Of a stretch of 64,000 nucleotides of DNA, positions 12,369 to 24,600 are shown one piece after another. This DNA is from Erpobdella octoculata. Its lineage: Eukaryota > Annelida > Clitellata > Hirudinida > Erpobdellidae. Below the pieces are notes generated by a model. That model was not told the origin of the DNA. It saw only the letters and a program-made list of their open reading frames with translations, and did no database searches. The position numbers and the translations under genes are program-made. Positions within the stretch are counted from its first letter, which is position 1. Each line of letters begins with the position of its first letter. The DNA lies in the NCBI GenBank assembly GCA_963978895.1, contig OZ022241.1, forward strand, positions 24,990,073 through 25,054,072, written 5' to 3'.

Positions 12369-13925
12369 ATGAAAATTCTAATTCATCAAAGCATTTTCCT
12401 CAGAGGATCGCTGTTTTTTCTTGTCATTGTACAAAATTTAGATTTTGCATCATCAGAAACAACTATGTCTACGACAAATCTAACCCATCTTCGCGGAAAA
12501 TTGAGAGGAGATATGCCGTTGGCCAAGAGATTTACACAACATCTGAACATTTTAGCAGACATTATATCTCCACCCTTTGGACATTGGGAGTCATCGTATC
12601 TTTATAATTTTAGAGATGCGTCGTACCTACCATCCCAACTCCAATTACTTGAAGAAGCAAATTCTCGCAAAAAATATTCCGATAAAAGACTTTTTAGGGA
12701 AGTTTTCGAAAAGCGTTTTCTTAAATTGCTAGGTATCAATCACAAGCCCAATCTTCACCGTAAAGTCCAAATACCCCAATATATGCTTGATTTGTATAAG
12801 CAGCAAGTAACCAAAAACAGCAGAGTGACTAACAACCGAGTGAGACGAAGAACTCATTATTATGGAGACACGATCAGGGGATTTTTTGCTGAGAAAACTG
12901 GTTTGTTTTAGGTTTTAATAGCAGAATAAACTCAAATTTGACAAATTCACACTCTAAATAACATTTATTTCTGAACAATTTTAAAATTTAATTACCTTGT
13001 TGTCACAGGGACTGACAATTTATCTGAAAACGAAAAAATCAAATCTTTAAAACCGTCAGAAGCATTGACTCTACGCTTCAATGTACGTTTGCTTCACAAC
13101 GAAATTTTTAATGGAGCCGAGTTAAGAATTTATTTCAAGTCATACAAAAACAAACACTCTAGTCCATTTGAGTTGAATACCACCAGCAACTTATCATCTC
13201 ATCACTTGAAACTTCCGGTCGTACGCCACCGGACTGAAGTATATCAAGTTATTAACTGCTCTAGCATGATTTTGATCGACACAAAAACTTTTGAAAGAAA
13301 GACTCGCGGCCATTGGATTTCGTTTGACGTTTCAGAAGCTTTAAAATCTCCTATAAAAATGAAAGACTTGAACTATTCTTTGACGTTTAATGTTAAAGTT
13401 AGAAATGAAGAACAATTCTTTAACCCATCGAGTCAAATAACGAGCATGCCCATAGTTACTGGAGATACATTTTACAGGCCCATTCTAGTCACTTATGCTA
13501 ATTACCATATTCAAACTAACAAAACATTGATGAAAGACAAAAAAAAACGACACAGAAAGTGGGCAACGGAAAGTTCAAAGCAAACAAAGGGCGCGTCGAA
13601 ACGTCTAAAAAAAATGTGTCATCGTCGATCTCTATATGTAGACTTTTCAGAATTGGACTGGCGTGATTGGATCGTTGCCCCGCCGGGATACGATGCTTTT
13701 ATGTGTCAAGGCAGCTGTCCTGCATTTCTGCCTGTGTTTATGAATGCGACAAATCATGCCCAGATCCAAAGCCTAATGCACTCCAAGAATCCCAGGATTG
13801 TTCCGGCACCTTGTTGTATTCCAATTCAGCTGAGCCCAATATCTATGCTTTACGTTGACGAGAAGGAACAAGTAATTCTTAAAAACTACGACGATATGAC
13901 AGTAGAAGCCTGCGGATGCAGATGA
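12369..13925 (+). CDS. BMP2/4/Dpp-type TGF-beta ligand precursor, two exons
   Basis: A secreted growth factor of the BMP2/4/Dpp class, which signals through type I/II receptor serine kinases to pattern body axes. Exon 1 is 12369-12900 and exon 2 is 13009-13925. The 108-bp phase-1 intron has GTTTGT and CACAG ends, and the product is 482 aa. A hydrophobic signal peptide covers about residues 8-27. The prodomain has a PQYMLDLYK motif in exon 1 and [12 protein letters not shown] in exon 2, both typical of BMP2/4. A basic KKRHR (about 356-360) is the likely furin site. The mature domain has seven knot cysteines in canonical spacing: Cys381, CQGSC, CC and the terminal CGCR, with [12 protein letters not shown] and NATNHA. 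The ATG was chosen because it precedes the signal peptide. An acceptor-like TTTTTGACAG at 12350 suggests an upstream non-coding exon. The loop before the CC pair has an unusual Pro-rich form (VPAPCC). Confidence 0.9.
12901..13008 (+). other. Intron of the BMP gene
   Basis: GT at 12901 and AG at 13007-13008 with a pyrimidine-rich 3' end. Removing it joins two open frames in phase 1, giving a Gly codon, and connects the two halves of the prodomain. Without splicing, exon 1 runs to a stop at 12911. Confidence 0.85.
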
Positions 13926-14106
13926 TTAATTGGTACCTATTTTTCGTCAATTCACTAACAATTATTATTGTTGTTATAATTATTTTTTATTAACTTATCT
14001 TAACTGACAGGGTAGTACCACCAAATCTAAGAATTTAACTTTTTAAATGTTTGTAAAAAAACTGTAAATGAATTTAACTCATATGGTATGTGCTATAAAT
14101 TAATTT

Positions 14107-14201
<95 letters not shown>

Positions 14202-14282
14202 CAAATATGCTTTGTTGAATTCGATAGACTACTTTGCGTTTTTTGCCAAACTTTTAAGTCTCGTGATTTTATATAAGATAAC

Positions 14283-14760
<478 letters not shown>

Positions 14761-15045
14761 TAATTTTCTAAATCTAAAAACGATTAATGCATTTAATGTC
14801 ACTCATCGAAGTACTAACCGAGCTCGACGCTGCCTAACTTCGTTGTTCGGACGAGTAGAGGTGTTTTTAAAAATAACGTTTGCGCTGAAATAACAAACAA
14901 ACAAACAACATTGCTGATTTGGCGGTACTCGGCAAAACTGAGGCCGATTTAAAAAAAAATTCCTATCTACAAATCAGAATGTAACAGATATATGTTAATG
15001 TATATGTGTGTCTTTAAAAAAATATTTTTATTCATTGAACATATA

Positions 15046-15581
15046 TACACAACACAACACAACACAACACAACACAACACAACACAACACAACACAACAC
15101 AACACAACACAACACAACACAACACAACACAACACAACACAACACAACACAACACAACACAACACAACACAACACAACACAACACAACACAACACAACAC
15201 AACACAACACAACACAACACAACACAACACAACACAACACAACACAACACAACACAACACAACACAACACAACACAGCACAGCACAGCACAGCACAGCAC
15301 AGCACAGCACAGCACAGCACAGCACAGCACAGCACAGCACAGCACAGCACAGCACAGCACAGCACAGCACAGCACAGCACAGCACAGCACAGCACAGCAC
15401 AGCACAGCACAGCACAGCACAGCACAGCACAGCACAGCACAGCACAGCACAGCACAGCACAGCACAGCACAGCACAGCACAGCACAGCACAGCACAGCAC
15501 AGCACAGCACAGCACAGCACAGCACAGCACAGCACAGCACAGCACAGAACAGCCCAGCCCAGCACAACACAACACAACATA
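15046..15581. repeat. Pentanucleotide array, (ACAAC)n then (ACAGC)n
   Basis: About 230 bases of the CACAA unit switch abruptly near 15275 to about 270 bases of the CACAG unit, followed by a short degenerate tail and a few CACAA units. Each block looks homogeneous. The Thr-Gln-His-Asn and Cys-Ala-Val-Leu ORFs on both strands are repeat artefacts. Confidence 0.95.
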
Positions 15582-15624
15582 ACAAAACGTTATTTAAAGT
15601 AAATCAGAACAATTAATTGTGTGT

Positions 15625-15945
15625 TAGATGCACCATCATAAATTTAGAAACAATATTTAGATAATTTAATTTTAAATTCATCAAGAGTTACAGCATTTAC
15701 GACTTCATTTTCCAATCTATTCCACCAATTCTTCACCCTTGCACTGAAGAATCTTTGTTTCATTGAACCCTCCTTTTTCTGGCACAGCTTAAAGTTGTGT
15801 CTTCTGGTACCTTCATATCTTGATCTTTAAAAAAATCTTTCCGGATTTAGGTCAATATTTTGTACGTCTCAATTAAGTCTCCTCTAGTCTTTCTCTTTTC
15901 AAGCGTTGTCAGATTGCTTGCTTGAGCCATACGCTGGGATCCTTT
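15625..15945 (-). pseudogene. CR1/L2-type LINE 3' fragment, decayed
   Basis: Read on the minus strand, the block contains LTTLEKRKTRGDLIE and downstream remnants like those in the better-preserved fragment at 49500-49980. This is the region after the reverse transcriptase in CR1-like LINEs. Stops and frameshifts are frequent. Confidence 0.6.
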
Positions 15946-16199
15946 GACACTTAAAAAACTAACTTTCTGTTATTCAATCAAATTGAAATTTGATGGGTTT
16001 ATTTGTCGTTGCAAACTTCACATTTGATTAAATTTTCAGATCGATTAAACCAAATTTGAATAAAATATTTAATAAAATTAAATAAACTTCAAATATTTTA
16101 AAAAAATTATAGATTTTCTGTAAAGAAATGACCCATCAATTTTTAGTTTATTCGAAAAAAACATTATTTTTTAAATTTAAAAATGTATACTAAAACTTT

Positions 16200-17460
<1,261 letters not shown>

Positions 17461-17499
17461 AACAAGTAAAGATAAATCGAGTTTTTAACAGAAACTTTA

Positions 17500-17698
17500 A
17501 TTTCAAATACACTCGATTTCGAAAGATGTTCAACAATTTTTTTAATTCAATCATGTATTGTCGTTCAATATAAAGCTATGCCGAAAGTTTCAGCTTCCTA
17601 GCTAGTCAAAAAGCTGGTTAAATTTTATTTGCAAGATTTGCGTACAGAGAAAGACACACACACAAACAGAGATCGTAACCTAAATAAAAGTTTGTAAC
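17500..17698 (+). repeat. AGCTAGTCAAAAAGCTGG family, copy 2
   Basis: Same block order as at 5387-5608, with ATACACTCGATTTCGAAAG, CTAGCTAGTCAAAAAGCTGG, an ACACACACA stretch and ATAAAAGTTTGTAAC. Confidence 0.65.
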
Positions 17699-18169
17699 AA
17701 AAAAGTTTTTATTATACTTTTTGATTTTAAAAATTCAATATCGAGTAAATTTGCATTTTTTGAAATTTTTGATTAATTTTATTTTATACCCTATTAAATT
17801 TTGTTCAATCCACCTGAAAGTTAACGAAAATTCAATACAAAAAGTTTTAGATCAGTTGGATGACGGGAAATATGTTTTTAAACCATAAACATAGATTAAG
17901 CAAGTAGGCAAAGAAACACGGTAAAAAATTAAAAAATAAATTTATGATTAGAGCTCAACTTTGTGAAGATAATGCAGACATACTGAGTGCCGTATGATTG
18001 CTAGTAACTTACCTTATTGCGAAAGTTTGAAAGTCGTAATCTTTTTACACTAGGCCTCAATAAAAATAAACCAAATAACACAATAATGAACCGTTAAAAA
18101 TTCGTTTTTTACAAACCCTATATATTTCTTAATTAAAAAACCTTCAATTTTTTGCAAATCATATTTTTT

Positions 18170-18480
18170 ATCTTCTACACCGCCAAAACCCGTTTCTTGA
18201 AAACTACAGCTTACCCCTTGGTATTGATATTCTTATCTCTCCTTTTGGATGTATTCGTAGCCTCGGAGTTCTCTTTGACAGCTCACTTATTCTCATTCCT
18301 CATATATCCTCAGTATGCCGTTGCGTGCTTTTTTCACATTCACCGCATTCGAAAGATAAGATCGTCTCTGGACCAGTCCTGTCTCAAGATTCTCATCCAC
18401 TTTTTGTTCTTTCAATGGCCCAAAGTAGGTAAGGTAGTTTGCATGATTCAAGGCGGTGTTACCGATTTGACAATATGTAT
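18170..18480 (+). pseudogene. CR1/L2-type LINE reverse transcriptase thumb fossil
   Basis: Across two frames the plus strand reads RSLGVLFDSSL, IPHISSVCR, then FFHIHRIRKIRSSL and CLKILIH. This motif series follows the catalytic palm in CR1/L2-like LINEs (consensus style: LGVIFDS, PHISxV, FFHLRNI). A frameshift falls in the middle. The hydrophobic 133-codon ORF in this block is a mixture of frames, not a membrane protein. The SAP cassette inserted directly at its downstream edge. Confidence 0.6.
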
Positions 18481-18660
18481 TGTTGTAAAATCGTCAAATC
18501 GTATTACAGGTCCAGAAGAATGGTTTTCTAGTTTATTGGATGATAATAAATAAAGCTTGGTTAATGCTACTTATACCTTTTAATATATTCAATGTTAATA
18601 AAAATACTTGTCGGGATATCATTAGATGGGAAAAGTGAAATCAGTACCATAGATATAACA
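18481..18660 (-). repeat. 3' LTR of SAP cassette copy 1
   Basis: 180 bases, TGTTATATC to TTTTACAACA on the minus strand, bounded outside by GTAT. The inner end abuts a purine tract. Confidence 0.7.
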
Positions 18661-18671
18661 CTACCCCCTTC

Positions 18672-20510
18672 TTAATCATGTTCGTCTCGAACCGCATAGT
18701 GGCTTTTGGGAAATGCGACTCGGCCACAAACACAAAATACCTTGATCTTTATTCGTGGTCTTGACTGCAATTCGCAAACAACATGGTCAAGTCTTTTGAC
18801 CGTTTGATGCAGTTTTTTCCAGTCCTTCTTTGGTTCATCAACAAAGTCTTTCTTTGGCTCATCGTCGCCATTTCTGCACGGTTCATCACAGCCTTTTTTG
18901 CATGCCTGAACATCTTTACACGGTTTATCGGAACTGTCTGCTTTTTCTTCTTCTTTCACATCTTTTAGATCTTTGTTGAAATCATATTTCAAATAAGCAC
19001 CATCTTTTTTTATTACACGATCTGAAGTATCTCTCCATCTAATATTCAGCACATTGTTTTCCATAACACAATCCCTCCATCGAATATCCGCCATATTTTT
19101 TTCATGAAAATATCTGAGATATCTTTCCATCGAATATTCCATGGCTGGTCTTTTTTTCCTCCACTCCTCAAGATCTTTCTCAAGAAACTCTTCAAAAGGT
19201 TTTTTGAAAACACGTTCCGTAAATCCGATAAATCCCTTCATCAAACTGCAATTTGATTTTAAAATTACTCTTAGTTTATCTGATTCAGAATCCTCTGTGG
19301 ATTCATCTGATTCAGAATCCTCGGTACCGTTCTCTGTTCTTGGCTCATCTTTTTCAGAGTTTTTGCTTGCTGGATTGCTATTGTTGTTTTTGTCATCTTT
19401 GTTTTCTTCCAAGCTACAATCGGACGTTTTCTTTTCACATTCCAACTCGGTTCTTTCGTCGGTGTCAACTTTCGTATCGTCCAGCGGATCTTTTTTCAAA
19501 TCATCGCCATCGTCTCTCAAATCAGTGTCTTCTTTTTTTGTCAAGTTAGCTTCGACATATTTCTCCATTGGAGTTTCGTCCGTTTTTAAATCCTCGGTTG
19601 CTTCATCCGAGTCAGATTCGTCACTAAAATCTGACCCTGAATATTCGGTGCCATCGTCTGTTATGGAGGCTTCCGTTTCAGAACCGTCGCTGTATGGGTA
19701 AAAGCCATCGCTGTTAATGCCATTATTATAATCATCATCGTCACTTTTATCCTGATCGTTTTGCATTTCGTTTTCAACATTCTTTTCATCTTCTTTAGAT
19801 TTGTTGTCGACGTCCAAACCGACTGTATCATTGTCACCATTTTTGCCATGCTCGTCATCACCATTTTTGCATGGTTCATCTTGAACATCTTTGCAAGGTT
19901 CCTTAACATGACCGTCTTTGACAGGCTCATCATCATGATCCACCTGACTTGTGCAGTCTGTACGGCCGTCATCCGTCACATGCTCTGAGACACAGCTGGT
20001 GGACTCCAGGTCAAATTGGGTTTCGTCACAGCAACCCACATCACCAGCAACCCGCTGGACCAGAACCGTGTCCACCACTGCCTCAGCCAACCCTGCGACC
20101 AAACTCTCAATAGTTGTACCGGCTGCTGCTACTTTGTTTTCGTGGCCAAGAATCATCCCTTCTCCTGTCTTCCCCTGTGCTGCCATGTTTTCTCTCGCTT
20201 GTTGTCCTTTTTCCTCCAGCAATTTTCTTTTTAATTTTCTCCGCTTAACCACAGCTTCCTCGTCAATATCGAATGAATATTCATCGTCGTCAGGCCCATA
20301 GCCTTCATCCACTAACGCGGCTAAGAGGCGTTCCCTAAGTTCGTCCTTTTTACTTGTATCGCTCAGGCCACGTTTCTCCAGCTCGTCTTTCAATTCACTT
20401 GCCCAAAGCTCATCCAATGATTTCAAAAAATAAATAAATAAAGCTTGGTTAATGCTACTTATACCTTCTAATATATTCAATGTTAATAAAAATACTTGTC
20501 GGGATATCAA
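18672..20510 (-). CDS. SAP-domain acidic ORF of LTR cassette
   Basis: A 612-codon ORF. The first 31 codons or so come from the LTR through a deletion junction; relatives at 33196 and 58401 start at MVL followed by the SAP segment. The SAP domain (ELKDELEKRGLSD, then KDELRERLLAAL) typically binds DNA and is common in Gag proteins of some metazoan LTR elements. Next comes a block shared by all three copies: SLVAGLAE, DVGCC, CVSEHVTDDGR, DCTSQV. Then follow long Asp/Glu/Ser/Lys-rich low complexity with repeated DEPCKNGDDE-like units, a conserved MKGFIGF/KPFEEFLEKDL segment, and a C-terminal VKRLDHVVCEL with CVCGR. No protease or RT motif. It is the only undamaged member. A Gag-like role is inferred. 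Confidence 0.6.
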   Translation of the reverse strand: MISRQVFLLTLNILEGISSINQALFIYFLKSLDELWASELKDELEKRGLSDTSKKDELRERLLAALVDEGYGPDDDEYSFDIDEEAVVKRRKLKRKLLEEKGQQARENMAAQGKTGEGMILGHENKVAAAGTTIESLVAGLAEAVVDTVLVQRVAGDVGCCDETQFDLESTSCVSEHVTDDGRTDCTSQVDHDDEPVKDGHVKEPCKDVQDEPCKNGDDEHGKNGDNDTVGLDVDNKSKEDEKNVENEMQNDQDKSDDDDYNNGINSDGFYPYSDGSETEASITDDGTEYSGSDFSDESDSDEATEDLKTDETPMEKYVEANLTKKEDTDLRDDGDDLKKDPLDDTKVDTDERTELECEKKTSDCSLEENKDDKNNNSNPASKNSEKDEPRTENGTEDSESDESTEDSESDKLRVILKSNCSLMKGFIGFTERVFKKPFEEFLEKDLEEWRKKRPAMEYSMERYLRYFHEKNMADIRWRDCVMENNVLNIRWRDTSDRVIKKDGAYLKYDFNKDLKDVKEEEKADSSDKPCKDVQACKKGCDEPCRNGDDEPKKDFVDEPKKDWKKLHQTVKRLDHVVCELQSRPRIKIKVFCVCGRVAFPKSHYAVRDEHD

Positions 20511-20562
20511 TAGATGGGAAAAGTAAAATCAGTACCATAGATATAACAGTATATATATTAAG

Positions 20563-21171
20563 TAGAAAATTACCGGGCGTTCCACAGTTTTTGAAAATTT
20601 TTCTTGTTTTTTTACAATAAAACGTAAGATAATAAACCGATTTCTATTTTTAAATCCTTTATATTATTTTCGATTGTCTTCCAGTCACAAACTTTGAGTC
20701 TCAAAATTAACTCACTTCCCGTTATCCGATCGAGCTGAAATTTGGCACATCGACTTGGGCTGCGAGACAATTGAATCTATCAAAATTTCAGTCAAAACGG
20801 CCCCCGTCAAAACGGCCCCCGTCAAAACGGCCCCCGTCAAAACGGCCCCCGTCAAAACTGCCCCCGTCAAAACTGCCCCCGGCAAAACGGTCCCCGTCAA
20901 AACGGTCCTCGTCAAAACGGTCCCCGTCAAAACGGTCCCCGTCAAAACGGCCCCGTCAAAAGGGTCCATATTTTTGAATTTGAATTTAATTTTTGAATTT
21001 GGCTCTGGGCTTAAAAATAAAAATCTAGGATCGTATATAAAGGATTTATAATAAAAACTTTGTTTTTATGGGTTAGTTTTTAATAGCTCAAAACGTTTGT
21101 CTTAATAAAGACTACCTTCATGCCAAATTTTGCTTTAATTGCTCCAGCGGTTCGAATGTGATAAGCAAATA

Positions 21172-21172
<1 letters not shown>
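20563..21172 (+). repeat. Interspersed repeat with ACCGGGCGTT head and CTCCAGCGG tail
   Basis: A degenerate head (AAATTACCGGGCGTTCC) and the tail ATGCCAAATTTTGC, GCTCCAGCGG, ATGTGATAAGC match the copy at 74-250. The unit has been expanded by an internal minisatellite. The tail ends at the long (ATGT)n array. Confidence 0.5.
20791..20963 (+). repeat. 15-bp minisatellite GTCAAAACGGCCCCC
   Basis: About 11 copies of a 15-base unit, varying at GG/TG and CC/TC positions, with one copy shortened. It is markedly GC-rich against the AT-rich background. ORFs reading Val-Lys-Thr-Ala-Pro repeats are artefacts. Confidence 0.9.
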
Positions 21173-21202
<30 letters not shown>

Positions 21203-21628
21203 TGTATGTATGTATGTATGTATGTATGTATGTATGTATGTATGTATGTATGTATGTATGTATGTATGTATGTATGTATGTATGTATGTATGTATGTATG
21301 TATGTATGTATGTATGTATGTATGTATGTATGTATGTATGTATGTATGTATGTATGTATGTATGTATGTATGTATGTATGTATGTATGTATGTATGTATG
21401 TATGTATGTATGTATGTATGTATGTATGTATGTATGTATGTATGTATGTATGTATGTATGTATGTATGTATGTATGTATGTATGTATGTATGTATGTATG
21501 TATGTATGTATGTATGTATGTATGTATGTATGTATGTATGTATGTATGTATGTATGTATGTATGTATGTATGTATGTATGTATGTATGTATGTATGTATG
21601 TATGTATGTATGTATGTATGTATGTGTG
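21173..21628. repeat. (ATGT)n array, about 450 bp
   Basis: Essentially pure TATG tetranucleotide, ending in GTGTGTTATAAC where the RLE element's 3' end begins. The tetrapeptide-repeat ORFs in all frames are artefacts. Confidence 0.95.
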
Positions 21629-24600
21629 TTATAACTCTTTGCGAGATTTCGTCGCCGAAGGTCTTCAGAAGAAGAACCTCTCATTTTTAGCGTTTCGGCC
21701 CTTAAATTTCTTGACGCTTTTAAGAGAGGTGGGCCCACTTCCGTTGATCAGGCGGACGCCCTTCTGCGAGAAAAATGTCCAAATTCCTAACTTGAAACAC
21801 GAAAATTCAAAGTTCAGCAGAAAACTGTTCGAAACAAAACTTGAAATCGCCGGAACGATTATCGTCCAATGTAAACAAGGCTGAACCATTTCGTGTGCAT
21901 CTTGTAGCGCTTTCTTTTTCTATTAGCGAAAATTCAAAAAGATGCAGCTTCAGCTGTCTGGGAGAACTCCTTGATGGCTCGAGTTTTTTCTCGGTTTGAA
22001 ATACCAAGAGCTTTCAGCAATTTTAACATTGAGCTGCTAACCAACCCTCGAACGCCAACCTTGACTGCAAAAATTTCAGTGCTGAACCCTTTGGCATTCA
22101 AATCACATGCCAAATCCCTATATCTCTTCCTCTTTGAAAATATTGCTAGATTCCATATAACTTTCCCATGGCACAGTGAGTTCGACCAGGAGCAGTGTCT
22201 TGGCCAAGTCAGAATATATAATTATATCCGGCCTTAAACCGCTAGATCTCACAGTTTCTGGAAATTTTCTTTCGCCATCCAAATCAGCCGAAACCGACCA
22301 ATTGTAGCGCTTTTTCTCTATTAGCGAAAATCCAAAAAGATGCAGTTTCAGCTGTCTGGGAGATCTCTTTGATGGTTCGAGTTTTTTCTCAGTTTGAAAA
22401 ACCAAGAACTTTCAGAAGTTTTAACATTAACTTCAACAGCAAAAAGCTCCACTCTTGAGCCATTTACTTCCAAATCTAACACCAATTTTCTGTATTTTTC
22501 TAACTTCATGATGTTACTCGCCTCCATTCTGCTTTCACAAGGTACCGTCAACTCGATGAGAAGAAATGACTTGGACAGACTCAAAAAAACCACTATATCT
22601 GGTTTTTTACACTTTCTTTTATTGAAACTGTAAAGCACTTTTCTGTTTTCAGATCGGCAGAGACCCTCCAGTCGTTAGCTGCATGGAAAATGTTCTCTCC
22701 TTCGGTGATGATTCTTCTTGGGCGATTTAGCTGCGGCAGTCCTTCTCTCAAAAGTAAATCTTTCTCCTAGGTTTCACCTCCATTGAGTAGGCTTTTCGGC
22801 AATCCTTTTCACAAAAACCAGCAGCTTTTGGATTACGAGGTTGTGGCGCCACTTGTATCTACCATGAGAAAGGGAATAGGAACAGGAAGAAAGAATATGG
22901 ATTAATGACTGTGACTGACCGCAGAGCTGACACTCGTCGTTCTCAATTAACTTCCATTTCTTTAAAGTGCTGGTTGTTTCACCTCTATTGAGTTGGCTTT
23001 TTGGCAGGCCTCTTTCACGAAAACCAGCAGCTTTTGGAGCACGAGGTTTTGGCGCCACGTGTATCTACCATAAGAAAGGGAATAGGAGCAAGAGGAAAGA
23101 ATATGTATTATTAATGACTGTGACTGACCGCAGAGCTGACACTCGTCGTTCTCAATTAACTTCCATTTCTTTAAATTGCTGGCTGTTGGCAGTTGATCAT
23201 ACATCAATCTAATGAGGAACGATAGCCGCACTAGAGCATAGCGCCATATATCTTTCAATGAAAGAGACCGCTGAACTGTCTCCTCCCACCTGGTCCAGTC
23301 GCCTTGCTGTGATAATTGTGCGCTCTTCACAACTCTTTCGTTTTCGATTGCTTGCCGTCTGTCTCGAACAATCAAGTTTGATTTCTCTTGAACGTTTGCC
23401 TTGCCCCACCAGACTTGGTGATTCCAACCAGCACCATGCCGCCCCAACTGAACTGCTCCAGTTCTTTCAGTCCACTGAGGACAAACTGTGCCTTTTCTAT
23501 TTCAACTCTAGCATTCCATTTGGTTCATGAGACTAGAGTAGGTTTTACCTTAGCGACTCTCTGATCCGTTGAATTATCAAACATCATCTGAGTTTTCAGT
23601 TGGCTGATCTTGAAATCCTCAATAAGAGACCGCAGCGGAAGTCTCAGCTTGGCGTTTCTGCGGTAGAGAGCCACCGACGTCAATCCCGGAGGCATACCCA
23701 ACCATTGTAAAACGAGCTATCTTTCTCTCTAGTTTTTCCACAACTTGTACACCAATTTCATAAACAGTCAATGGCCAAAGTAGTTTTGGCACTAAAACAA
23801 ATTGCAAAATCCACACTTTGAGCCTGCTCTGAAGCGGATCAGCATTAATACTTTCTATGGAGACAGTTGCCATCCGGAAAATAGAAACACCCTGATCAAC
23901 GTAATTCAGGGATTTACAGTACCATCCCCCGAGACTTTTCACCGGTTCATCGCTCACTGTTGGAATCTTGTTACCATCAACAGAGAAAACAATGTATTGG
24001 TCAATTTTACCGTAACGCAGGGAGAGACTTCACTATTTAGATGCTTTAAAACTCATTCCGCACCATTTGTGTAGATCGCTGAAGATATCAAGAGTTCATC
24101 TCATTGAAATACATTTATTCAAAATAATTGTTGTGTCGTCCATGAAAGCTCTCAGAGGTGGCATGAAAATACCTCGGCCAACATAAACATCTTCTACCCT
24201 TGCACCAACTGAATTCAGAAGTAGCTGCATTGCTAGCACCAACTGGGAGAAATAGAGCACCCCATGGCGATACGACCTGAAAACGAAACCATTCGGTTGA
24301 ACACGTCTTTGTCGATAATCTCAGTTGAAAATCTTGAAAATACTGTCGTAGAATATCTATAACGAACTTTGGAACATGGTTCATCGTCAAAGCTCTCCAA
24401 ATCAGTGGTGACGGACCGCTCCATATGCATTCGCAAGATCAAGCCAAACGACGTGCAAACTGAGTCGATTCCGCTTTGCTCTTTTTATAGACTCTCAGAT
24501 CATGGTAGAATGCTCGATGCAACCAGGAACACCAGGAATTCCTCCTTTCTGAATCGACTTGTCTATGTAATCGTTTTGAGTTGGATAGCTCGTCAACCTC

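Larger units (their letters stand above)
18481..20548 (-). mobile_element. SAP-ORF LTR cassette, copy 1 (non-autonomous)
   Basis: The left repeat (18481-18660) and right repeat (about 20428-20548) share their GATATAACA end and AAGCTTGGTTAATGCTACTT. The flanks carry a 4-bp duplication, GTAT, at 18477-18480 and 20549-20552. On the minus strand a purine tract AAGAAGGGGGTAG precedes the 3' LTR, which begins TGTTATATC. The 5' LTR has lost about 65 inner bases together with the primer-binding site and leader, so this copy could not be primed normally. No protease, RT or integrase is present. Confidence 0.75.

Noticed and set aside
14967..15616. Five overlapping ORFs of about 200 codons
   Set aside because: Products of the pentanucleotide array, open on both strands; no unique sequence.
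18152..18553. A 133-codon hydrophobic membrane protein
   Set aside because: Another frame of the same strand reads CR1/L2 RT motifs, and the ORF's last part is LTR sequence of the SAP cassette.
21173..21628. CRISPR-like or other spaced repeat array
   Set aside because: No repeats with unique spacers occur anywhere in the window; arrays are simple microsatellites in a eukaryotic context.
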